A stretch of DNA of 64,000 nt from Streptomyces violens (GTDB lineage Bacteria; Actinomycetota; Actinomycetes; Streptomycetales; Streptomycetaceae): the NCBI RefSeq assembly GCF_000717745.1, contig NZ_JOBH01000002.1:1-64000 (forward strand), given 5' to 3'. The translations under genes and the position numbers were made by a program. A model generated the notes under the pieces. It was not told the origin of the DNA and made no database searches. It saw only the letters and a list, made by a program, of their open reading frames with translations. This document shows positions 8,818 through 15,665 of this stretch, in pieces. The stretch's first letter is position 1. Each line of letters starts with the position of its first letter.

Positions 8818-8843
8818 GGCCGGGGGGGCCTGAGGCCGGGGGG
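8814..8843 (+). repeat. Tandem duplication over the GH31 stop codon (14-bp unit, 2 copies)
   Basis: CTGAGGCCGGGGGG occurs at 8814-8827 and again, identical, at 8830-8843. The first TGA is the GH31 stop (8815-8817); the second copy preserves a TGA 16 bp on, in another frame. It also marks the boundary with the truncated methyltransferase. Confidence 0.85.
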
Positions 8844-8846
8844 TGA

Positions 8847-9665
8847 GAAGCCGGGTCCGGTGCGGACGGGGAACGCGACAAGACCGAGTACGAGCTCACC
8901 GCGACTGGTGAGGAGCTGCGGGACGGGCATCCCGGTGGGCTGCGCCGGATGCTGGACACCGGGACCGCGATCGGGCGGGCCGACCTCGCTGCCGTCGAGC
9001 TGCCGCACTCCGTACGGACGGGTGCGGCGGCATTCCCGGAGCGGTACGGGCGGGACTTCTGGGCCGACCTTCGGACGGACCCGGCGCGGACCGCCGACTA
9101 CGACGCGCAGATGGCGGCCGACGTGACGTCGTGGGCCGAGGCCGTGCTGCCGGTGTACGACTGGGCCGGGCTCGGGCGGCTGGTGGACGTCGGTGGGGGC
9201 GACGGCACGATGCTCGCCGCCCTGCTGAGGGCCCATCCGGGGTTGCGGGGCACGGTGTTCGACCAGCCGGTGACGGCGCGGGCCGCGCGGGCCACCCTCG
9301 CGGCGGCCGGGGTCGCGGACCGTGGGGACGCGGTGAGCGGCGACTTCTTCGGAGGGCTGCCGTCCGGTGCGGGCGGCTATCTGCTGTGCGCCGTGCTCCA
9401 CGACTGGGACGACGAGGCGGCGGTGGCGATCCTGCGGAGCTGCGCGCGGGCGGCGGGCAGTACGGGCAAGGTGCTGGTGGTGGAGAAGTTCGGCGCGGGT
9501 GGCGAAGCGGTCAGTACGGGGATGGACCTGCGGATGCTGGTGTACTTCGGCGGCCGCGAGCGGGGCATCACTGACCTGACGGCGCTGGCCGCGCGGGCGG
9601 GGCTGGAGGTGAGCGGGGTCCATCCGGCGGGGCGGCTGGCGGTAGTGGAGCTGGTGGCGCGCTGA
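8847..9665 (+). pseudogene. 5'-truncated SAM-dependent O-methyltransferase relic
   Basis: The open frame from the codon after a TGA at 8844 reads TEYELTATGEELRDGHPGG, which is the wing/linker of the dimerisation (winged-helix) domain of the DnrK/ChOMT-type O-methyltransferases. It continues through LPHSVRTGAAAF, the SAM motif LVDVGGGDGTMLAALL, DQPVTARAA and LCAVLHDWDDEAA to a normal C-terminus. The first ~80-90 residues of a normal ~340-residue enzyme are missing. The first ATG (8949) has no ribosome site and would start inside the fold. The break abuts the duplicated GGCC-G-tract after GH31. The substrate cannot be told. A translated fragment cannot be excluded. Confidence 0.7.
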
Positions 9666-9742
9666 CGCGGTGTTCGGGCGGGACCCAACGCCGTCGGCCG
9701 CGCGTGGTGGTCTTCCGCCGGCCGGGCCGGGCCTGGTAGACG

Positions 9743-10609
9743 ATGGGCATGCCAAGACTTGCTGCCGCGCTGCGCGGCCTCGCCGTCACCGCCGCCACCC
9801 TGGTCTCCGTCGCCGCCCTGCCCTCGGGGGCCGAGGCCCAGCAGCCGCACGGAACGCCGTCCTCCGCACCGGCCGTGCCGGCGAAGGAGGCCAAGGACCC
9901 GAAGGCGCCCAAGGAGTTCGTGGCACTGCGGGATATGGATCCGACGATCCGGCAGGAGATCCGGTACTACACGCCGCACAACTTCATGGGCGTACCGGTC
10001 ACCGGTTACCAGAAGCCGATGTGTCTCCTGACGCGGGACGCGGCGGAGGCACTGCACCGTGCGCAGATGTCCTTCCTCAAGGAGGGCTACACGCTGAAGG
10101 TGTACGACTGCTACCGGCCGCAGCGGGCGGTGAACCACTTCGTGGAATGGGCGAAGGACCTGGACGACCAGCGCATGAAGGGTGAGTTCTATCCACAGGT
10201 CGACAAGTCGACGCTCTTCGAGGACGGGTACATCGCGGAGAAGTCCGGGCACAGCCGGGGCAGCACGGTGGACCTGACCCTGGCGAAGCTGCCGGCGCCG
10301 CCGACCCGCCCGTACGTGCCCGGTGAACCCCTGCAGCCCTGCTATGGCCCGCAGGACGAGCGGTTCCCCGACAACTCGCTCGACATGGGCACCGGTTTCG
10401 ACTGCTTCGACACCTTGGCGCACACCCTCGACCCGCGCATCAAGGGAGAGCAGCGGAAGAACCGGCTGCTTCTGAAGGAGGGGCTGGAGAAGACAGGTTT
10501 TGTGAACTACGAGAACGAGTGGTGGCACTTCACCTTCCAGCCGGAGACGTTCCCCGACACCTACTTCGACTTCCCCGTCGCGCGGAAGTCGCTCGCCGGA
10601 CGCCACTGA
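9743..10609 (+). CDS. D-alanyl-D-alanine dipeptidase, VanX family (M15D), secreted
   Basis: A zinc dipeptidase that cleaves D-Ala-D-Ala released during or destined for peptidoglycan synthesis. The 288 residues show the zinc signature SGHSRGSTVDLTL (H170, D177) and EWWHF (E259, H262), plus the substrate-binding YRPQR (R125). The N-terminal ~32 residues (MPRLAAALRGLAVTAATLVS... ending AEA) form a signal peptide, so the enzyme acts outside the membrane and looks like the housekeeping secreted type. It is not the cytosolic vancomycin-resistance VanX, and no vanH or vanA is adjacent. ATG 9743 or 9749 is possible; neither has a clear ribosome site. Confidence 0.88.
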   Translation: MGMPRLAAALRGLAVTAATLVSVAALPSGAEAQQPHGTPSSAPAVPAKEAKDPKAPKEFVALRDMDPTIRQEIRYYTPHNFMGVPVTGYQKPMCLLTRDAAEALHRAQMSFLKEGYTLKVYDCYRPQRAVNHFVEWAKDLDDQRMKGEFYPQVDKSTLFEDGYIAEKSGHSRGSTVDLTLAKLPAPPTRPYVPGEPLQPCYGPQDERFPDNSLDMGTGFDCFDTLAHTLDPRIKGEQRKNRLLLKEGLEKTGFVNYENEWWHFTFQPETFPDTYFDFPVARKSLAGRH

Positions 10610-10659
10610 CCATCGCGGACTCCACTGACAACTGCGGACGCCACTGACAGCCGTCGCGC
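10603..10659 (+). repeat. 19-bp degenerate tandem repeat, 3 copies, starting on the VanX stop codon
   Basis: CCACTGAC begins copies at 10603, 10622 and 10641, an exact 19-bp period. Copies 1 and 2 also share GCGGAC. The stop codon TGA (10607-10609) is repeated in each copy and, because 19 is not a multiple of 3, the three TGAs fall in three different frames. The third copy supplies the -35 of the next gene. Confidence 0.85.
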
Positions 10660-10672
10660 ACCGGGCTACGGT
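10644..10672 (+). promoter_or_regulatory. Promoter of a leaderless transcript for the DUF962 gene
   Basis: CTGACA (10644-10649), a 17-base spacer and TACGGT (10667-10672) are followed by 6 bases and the ATG at 10679. The start site would coincide with the first codon. There is no ribosome-binding site, which supports a leaderless mRNA. Confidence 0.65.
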
Positions 10673-10678
10673 GCGCCC

Positions 10679-11029
10679 ATGACGACACGGGAATTCGCCA
10701 CCTACGAGGACTTCTGGCCGTACTACGTCGCGATGCACTCCAAGGCCGCGACCCGGTGGGTGCACCTGACGGGCACGCTCACCGGGCTCGCGGTCTCGGC
10801 GTACGGGCTGATACGACGGCGCCGGAAGCTGCTGCTCGGACTGCCGCTGATCGGTTACGGGACGGCCTGGCCCGCGCACTTCCTCATCGAGGGCAACAAC
10901 CCGGCCACCTTCGGGCACCCGGCCTGGTCGCTGCGCGGTGACGCGCAGATGATCCGCATGATGCTGGCGGGCCGGGACGCCGAGCTGGACGAGATCGCCC
11001 GCAAGTGGCTCGCGGAGAACGCCCAGTAG
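10679..11029 (+). CDS. DUF962 / Mpo1-like membrane protein
   Basis: This 116-residue member of the Mpo1-like family has the signature FWPYYVAMHSKAATRWVHL with the conserved histidines (H19, H29). Two or three hydrophobic helices follow (HLTGTLTGLAVSAYGL, LLLGLPLIGYGTAWPAHF) and then HFLIEGNNPATFGHPAWSL. Yeast Mpo1 is an Fe(II)-dependent dioxygenase acting on 2-hydroxy fatty acids; bacterial members are largely unstudied, so a role in lipid oxidation is inference. It is transcribed from its own leaderless promoter. It is convergent with potC 27 bp away, with no evident terminator between them. Confidence 0.85.
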   Translation: MTTREFATYEDFWPYYVAMHSKAATRWVHLTGTLTGLAVSAYGLIRRRRKLLLGLPLIGYGTAWPAHFLIEGNNPATFGHPAWSLRGDAQMIRMMLAGRDAELDEIARKWLAENAQ

Positions 11030-11056
11030 GCCGTCCCTGCCGCCTTCCTGCCGGGG

Positions 11057-11869
11057 TCAGAGCCGCCCGCCGGCCGAGTCCGACGACAGTCGCTGGGCCA
11101 CGTACACCGGTATCACCGACAGGGCGATGAGCAGGGCGGCGACGACGTTGATGACGGGGGCCTGGTTCGGGCGGGCCAGGTTCTCGTAGATCCAGATGGG
11201 CAGCGTCTTCGTGCCCGGTCCCGCGGTGAACGTGGTGACCACGATCTCGTCGAAGGAGAGTGCGAAGGCGAGCAGAGCGCCCGCGAAGAGGGCCGAGCGC
11301 AGCGCGGGCAGCGTGACGTGGCGGAAGGTCTGGGCGGGGCGGGCGCCCAGGTCGGCGGATGCCTCGGCGAGCGAGGGCGCGATGCGGCGCAGCCGGGCGG
11401 CGACGTTGTTGAAGACGATGACGACGCAGAAGGTCGTGTGGCCGACGATCACGGTGAACAGGCCGAAGCCGATGCCGAACGGGTCCAGGACGGTGCGGAA
11501 GGCCGCGTTGAGCGCGATGCCGGTGACGATGCCCGGCAGCGCGATGGGCAGCACGACCAGGAACGAGACCGTCTGCCGGCCGAAGAAGCGGTGCCGGTGA
11601 ACGGCGAAGGCGGCCAGTACGCCGAGGACGAGCGCGATGGCGGTGGCAGCCAGACCGGCCTGCAGGGAGGTCCACAGGGCATCCCGTACGCCCTGGCTGT
11701 GTGCGGCACGGACCCACCATTCGCCGGTCAGCCCGCTGGGCGGCCAGGCGAAGGAGCGGTCGGCGTTGAAGGAGTTGAGGAGGACCAGGAGCAGGGGCAC
11801 GTGGACGACCGCCAGCCCGGCGGCCATGAGCACGCCGAGCACGACGCGGACGGTGCGGGTCAGATGCAC
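11057..11869 (-). CDS. potC: Polyamine ABC transporter permease PotC-like
   Basis: The second membrane subunit of a spermidine/putrescine-type importer, 270 residues with six hydrophobic segments (first VVLGVLMAAGLAVVHVPLLLV). The coupling-helix motif ASADLGARPAQTFRHVTLP is of the EAA type. Start GTG 11869 has GAGGAGG nine bases upstream. It is last in the potA-potD-potB-potC operon. A 108-bp gap with tandem repeats separates it from potB, unlike the tight potD-potB junction. Confidence 0.9.
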   Translation of the reverse strand: MHLTRTVRVVLGVLMAAGLAVVHVPLLLVLLNSFNADRSFAWPPSGLTGEWWVRAAHSQGVRDALWTSLQAGLAATAIALVLGVLAAFAVHRHRFFGRQTVSFLVVLPIALPGIVTGIALNAAFRTVLDPFGIGFGLFTVIVGHTTFCVVIVFNNVAARLRRIAPSLAEASADLGARPAQTFRHVTLPALRSALFAGALLAFALSFDEIVVTTFTAGPGTKTLPIWIYENLARPNQAPVINVVAALLIALSVIPVYVAQRLSSDSAGGRL

Positions 11870-11919
11870 CTCAAAATCCTCCTCGGAGGCGGGAACCGGG
11901 GCGTCCGGCGGTCCGTTGT

Positions 11920-11981
11920 CACTGTGAGTACAAGGTCACCACGCTGAGTACGGGGTCACAGCACTGAGAACGGGGGGTCAC
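11920..11981 (-). repeat. 20-22-bp degenerate tandem repeat, 3 copies, over the potB stop codon
   Basis: Units at 11920-11939, 11940-11959 and 11960-11981 share CTGAG(T/A)AC..GGTCAC. On the transcribed minus strand each copy carries TGACC; the first is the potB stop (11980-11978), and later copies repeat TGA at 11958 and 11938. The repeat fills most of the potB-potC gap. Confidence 0.85.
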
Positions 11982-12925
11982 AGTGAATCCAGCGCACCCG
12001 CGCGCCGTACGGCCGCCAGGTAGCAGACGACCAGCACGACCGGTACGGCCGAGAGCGCGGCGGCCAGCGGGAGGTCGAGAGTCACCTGTGACGCGATGAC
12101 ATTGCCCAACAACTGGGTACGGCCGCCGACGATCTGGACGGTGAGGTAGTCGCCGAGGCTGAGGGAGAAGGTGAAGACGGAGCCGGCGAGCAGGGCGGGG
12201 CGCACGGCGGGCAGGACGACGAGGCGCAGGGTGCGCCAGGCGCCGGCGCCGAGGTCGGCGGATGCCTCCAGGTGCGGGGTGGGCAGCCGCTCCAGGGCGG
12301 CGAAGACGGGGAGGATCATGTAGGGGAGCCAGAGGTAGGCGAGGACGAGGACGGCGGCGGGCAGGCCGTAGCCGGGGCCGGTCAGGCCGAGCGGGGCGAG
12401 CACCGCGTTGACCAGGCCGTGTTCGCCGAGCATGACGCGCCAGGCGTACGCCTTGACGAGGTAGCCGGCCCACAGGGGCATGAGCACGGCCACGAACAGG
12501 GCGCGCCGCCACCGCCCCGACGCCACCCGCGCCATGAAGAAGGCCATGGGCAGGGCGAGGAGGGCGTCGATCAGGGTGACGGCGACGGCGACGCCGAGGG
12601 TGCGCAAGGTGATGGTGCGGTAGACGGGATCGGTGAGGAGGGTGCGGAAGTTGTCGGTGTTCCAGATATGGACGACGTCGGAGGTGAAGCTGTCGGTGGT
12701 CCAGAAGGCGGACAGGAGCAGGACGGCGAGCGAGCCGAGGTAGGCGAGGCCCAGCCACAGCAGTGGTGGCGTGAGCAGCGCCGCCAGCCTCAGTCGCGCT
12801 CCCGTGCGGGAGGTCCCCGCAGGCACCGAAGTCGCCGAAGGCCCTGAAGGCCCTGAAGGCCCTGAAGGCTTCGAGGCGGAAGTCTCCGAAGCCGACGTAT
12901 CCGAAGTCGAAGGCACCGAGGTCAC
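11978..12925 (-). CDS. potB: Polyamine ABC transporter permease PotB-like
   Basis: The first permease subunit, 315 residues from GTG 12925, which lies 10 bp after the potD stop, suggesting translational coupling. A GTG at 12961 overlapping potD is an alternative. The N-terminal ~45 residues are a low-complexity Ser/Pro/Gly tail encoded by a 9-bp tandem repeat (12841-12867). Six transmembrane helices follow, with the EAA-type loop ASADLGAGAWRTLRLVVLP. PotB-family proteins normally start directly with the first helix, so the tail is a local addition. Confidence 0.9.
   Translation of the reverse strand: MTSVPSTSDTSASETSASKPSGPSGPSGPSATSVPAGTSRTGARLRLAALLTPPLLWLGLAYLGSLAVLLLSAFWTTDSFTSDVVHIWNTDNFRTLLTDPVYRTITLRTLGVAVAVTLIDALLALPMAFFMARVASGRWRRALFVAVLMPLWAGYLVKAYAWRVMLGEHGLVNAVLAPLGLTGPGYGLPAAVLVLAYLWLPYMILPVFAALERLPTPHLEASADLGAGAWRTLRLVVLPAVRPALLAGSVFTFSLSLGDYLTVQIVGGRTQLLGNVIASQVTLDLPLAAALSAVPVVLVVCYLAAVRRAGALDSL
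12841..12867 (-). repeat. 9-bp perfect tandem repeat (3 copies) in the potB 5' end
   Basis: GCCCTGAAG is repeated perfectly at 12841, 12850 and 12859, with degenerate copies on both sides. It encodes Pro-Ser-Gly steps in the N-terminal tail of PotB, about 70 bp downstream of the potD stop. Confidence 0.85.
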
Positions 12926-12935
12926 CGGGTCGCTC

Positions 12936-14141
12936 TCAGCCCTTGATCTCCGTCCAGGCACGTGTCCACTGGGCGTAGTCGGTGCACTGCACGTTCGTCC
13001 TGCCGTCCAGGCACTGCTTCACGGGGGTGGTCCAGAAATGCACGCGCTTGTAGTAGCTCTCGTCATCGGCGTGGTAGGTGGCGCAGTGCTTGGGGTCGGC
13101 CGTCTCCTTGCACGCCTCGGCGTTCGCCGGAGCCTCGCCGAAGTACTCGGCGACCTGGGCGTTCACCTTCGGCGAGACGATCCAGTCGAGCCACTTGTAG
13201 GCGCAGTTGGGGTGCTCGGCCTTGGCGGCGACCATCCAGGTGTCCGACCATCCGGTGGCGCCCTCCTTGGGCAGGACGGCCTTGACCGGGGCCTTCTCGG
13301 CCTTGGTGAGGTTGGCGATGACCTGCCAGGTGGTGCCGATGACGCTGTCGCCGCCCTTGAAGGCGGTGACTTCCTTCTGGTAGTCGCTCCAGTACTCCCC
13401 GATGTTGCCGTGCTGCTTCTTCAGGAGCGCGACGGCGGCGTCCAGTTGCTTCTGATCCAGCGCGTAGGGGTTCTTGATGCCCAGCTGCGGCTCGGTCTTC
13501 ATCAGGTACAGCGCGGCGTCGGCGATGTAGATGGGCGAGTCGTAGGCGGTGACCTTGCCGGCGTGCTTCGGGGCGTCCTCGAAGACGGCCCGCCAGGAGT
13601 CGGGGGCCGGCTTGACCTTGTCGGTGCGGTACATCAGGAGGTTGGCGCCGCGGCCGTGCGGGATGCCGTACATCTGCCCGTCGACGGAGTTGAACGGCTG
13701 CTTCTTGAGGCCCGCGAAGATGTCCTTGTAGTTCGGGACGAGCTTGGTGTTGACGGGAGCGGCGTCGCCGGAGGCGATCAGGCGAAGAGTCGCGTCGCCG
13801 GAGGCGGAGACCGTGTCGTACTGACCGGTCTTCATCAGCGAGACCATCTCGTCGGAGGTCCCCGCGACCTTGGTGTTGACCTTGCAGCCGGTCTGCTTCT
13901 CGAAGGGGTGGACCCAGTCGGTATTCGGGTCGTTGGAGCCGTCCTCGGCGTAGCCGGCCCAGGCGATGATGTTGACCTGGCCCTCCCCCTTGCCGAGCGT
14001 CTTCTTCATGGGGACGTCCGGTGCGCGGAAGCCGCCGCCCCGGTCGTCGCCGCCTCCGCCGCTCCCCCCGGAGCCGCACCCCACGGCCAGCAGCAGGACC
14101 GTGGCCGCCGCGGCGGCCTTCCATACGTTCGTGTTGCGCAT
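12936..14141 (-). CDS. potD: Polyamine ABC transporter substrate-binding lipoprotein PotD-like
   Basis: The 401-residue periplasmic-type binding protein captures polyamines for import. The lipoprotein signal is clear: MRNTNVWKAAAAATVLLLAVGCGSGG with C22 as the lipidation cysteine, followed by a glycine-rich spacer. The mature part has INIIAWAGYAEDGSNDPNTDW-like PotD N-terminal features, KTGQYDTVSASGDATLRL and the C-terminal lobe. ATG 14141 follows GGGAGAGAA. The gene lies between potA and potB, an order potA-potD-potB-potC that is unusual compared with potABCD. Exact ligand (spermidine, putrescine or another) is inference. Confidence 0.92.
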   Translation of the reverse strand: MRNTNVWKAAAAATVLLLAVGCGSGGSGGGGDDRGGGFRAPDVPMKKTLGKGEGQVNIIAWAGYAEDGSNDPNTDWVHPFEKQTGCKVNTKVAGTSDEMVSLMKTGQYDTVSASGDATLRLIASGDAAPVNTKLVPNYKDIFAGLKKQPFNSVDGQMYGIPHGRGANLLMYRTDKVKPAPDSWRAVFEDAPKHAGKVTAYDSPIYIADAALYLMKTEPQLGIKNPYALDQKQLDAAVALLKKQHGNIGEYWSDYQKEVTAFKGGDSVIGTTWQVIANLTKAEKAPVKAVLPKEGATGWSDTWMVAAKAEHPNCAYKWLDWIVSPKVNAQVAEYFGEAPANAEACKETADPKHCATYHADDESYYKRVHFWTTPVKQCLDGRTNVQCTDYAQWTRAWTEIKG

Positions 14142-14309
14142 CCGGTTCTCTCCCGTCGCACACGGCGTCAGACACAGGCTCCGAGCGGAGCCAGTATCCG
14201 GATCAAGGCGGCGCTCCACCAGTGCGCGTCGGGACACGATCGGGTCAAGTCGGCGGGCGGAGCCCGGACTTCAGGTCCGCGCGTCGGCCCGCCGAGGCAG
14301 CGGGGGCCC

Positions 14310-15386
14310 TCAGCTCGGTACGGGATACGCGTCGTCGGCGTCCCAGGCGAGGCGTACAGGGGTGTCGGCGCGGGCCGGCAGGGCGGACCCGGAGGTGTTC
14401 AGACGGAGCACGGTCAGCCGGTCGCCACCCTCGTCGAGCCGGACGCGGAAACGGGTGTGCGGGCCGGCGTGCGCGATGTCGGTGATCCGGCCGGTCACCG
14501 ACCGCTCCCCCGGGCTCCCCGTCCCGGCGCGGTCCCACTCGTCGAGTGGCGTGATCCGTATGCGTTCGGGGCGGATGCTGTACGTGCCCGGGCGGCCCGT
14601 CAGTCGCTGTGCTGCCGCGCCGCGCACCAGGTTCGTCACGCCCACGAATCCGGCGACGAAGGCGGTGGCCGGGCGGTCGTAGATCTCCTGGGGCGGACCG
14701 GTCTGCGCGATGCGGCCGCCGTCGAGTACGGCGAGCCGGTCGCTCATCGTCAGCGCCTCCTCCTGGTCGTGAGTGACCAGGAGGAAGGTGATGCCGGTGG
14801 TGCGCTGGATCTGTTTGAGCTCGGTCTGCATCTCCTGGCGGAGCTTGAGGTCCAGGGCGCCGAGCGGCTCGTCCAGGAGGAGCAGCCCGGGGCGGTCGAC
14901 GAGGGCGCGGGCGAGCGCGACGCGCTGCCGTTGGCCGCCGGAGAGCTGTGCCGGGCGCCGGGCGCCGTAGTCCTCGAGCCGTACGGTGGCGAGCGCCTCG
15001 CGTGCCCGGGCCCGGCGTTCGTCCTTGCGGACGCCGGCTACGCGCAGCGCGTAGCCGACGTTCTGCTCGACCGTCATGTGCGGGAAGAGGGCGTAGTCCT
15101 GGAAGACGGTGTGCACGTCGCGGCGGTGCGGGGGCAGGGCGGTGACGTCGCGGCCGGCCAGTTCGACGCGGCCGGAGGTGGGACGTTCGAAGCCGGCGAT
15201 GAGGCGCAGGAGGGTGGACTTGCCCGATCCCGAGGGGCCGAGGAGGGAGAAGAACTCGCCTTCCTGGATGGCGAGTTCGGCGTGGTCGACGGCGCGTACG
15301 GTGCCGAAGTCCTTGGTGAGGGCGGTCAGACGCACCGCCGTTGCGGGCGGCGCGGGCCTCGTGCCCGGCGTTTTGTCCTCGGCCAT
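14310..15386 (-). CDS. potA: Polyamine ABC transporter ATPase PotA-like
   Basis: This 358-residue nucleotide-binding subunit powers the importer. Walker A is GPSGSGKST (50-58), the signature LSGGQRQR starts at 148, and Walker B is LLLLDEP (168-174). The His loop is LVTHDQEEALT. A C-terminal TOBE-like domain (SIRPERIRITPLDEW...) identifies the MOI/polyamine class. ATG 15386 has GGGGAGGAG upstream. It is the first gene of the operon; 168 bp separate it from potD. The ~280-bp region upstream is shared divergently with the EAL-CBS-GGDEF gene. Confidence 0.93.
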   Translation of the reverse strand: MAEDKTPGTRPAPPATAVRLTALTKDFGTVRAVDHAELAIQEGEFFSLLGPSGSGKSTLLRLIAGFERPTSGRVELAGRDVTALPPHRRDVHTVFQDYALFPHMTVEQNVGYALRVAGVRKDERRARAREALATVRLEDYGARRPAQLSGGQRQRVALARALVDRPGLLLLDEPLGALDLKLRQEMQTELKQIQRTTGITFLLVTHDQEEALTMSDRLAVLDGGRIAQTGPPQEIYDRPATAFVAGFVGVTNLVRGAAAQRLTGRPGTYSIRPERIRITPLDEWDRAGTGSPGERSVTGRITDIAHAGPHTRFRVRLDEGGDRLTVLRLNTSGSALPARADTPVRLAWDADDAYPVPS

Positions 15387-15665
15387 GCGGTCTCCTCCCC
15401 GGTGGGCGGCTTGATCGCGCCGGGTGACTGTACCGGGGCGGCGGGGGCCGCGTCACGGGCGCGGGGCGCCCTTCGGGCGCTGCCTGCCCCCGGCGCCGGC
15501 CCGTCGGTCGCCGCCCGCGGAGCTTCGGTGTGTGCCGCCCCTTGGGCGCAGCCCGCCGTCGGTAGTGGCCCGGCGGTCGCCGCATTCTCGCGATGGGGTC
15601 GAAGCGTGCGTGAACAGCGCGTGAACCCTGCTGCGCGAGGGGCGGGAGGGAGGCATGCTGTCCGC

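Noticed and set aside
8847..9665. Methyltransferase as a sign of a biosynthetic gene cluster
   Set aside because: It is 5'-truncated and no other biosynthetic genes are nearby.
9743..10609. Vancomycin resistance gene vanX
   Set aside because: The protein has a signal peptide and no vanH/vanA/vanRS neighbours, so it is the ordinary secreted D-Ala-D-Ala dipeptidase type.
12771..15665. Long plus-strand open frame running into the EAL-CBS-GGDEF gene
   Set aside because: It is antisense to potD and potA, has no ribosome site, and its peptide is Gly/Val/Arg-rich shadow sequence. Only the part from GTG 15666 has domain content.
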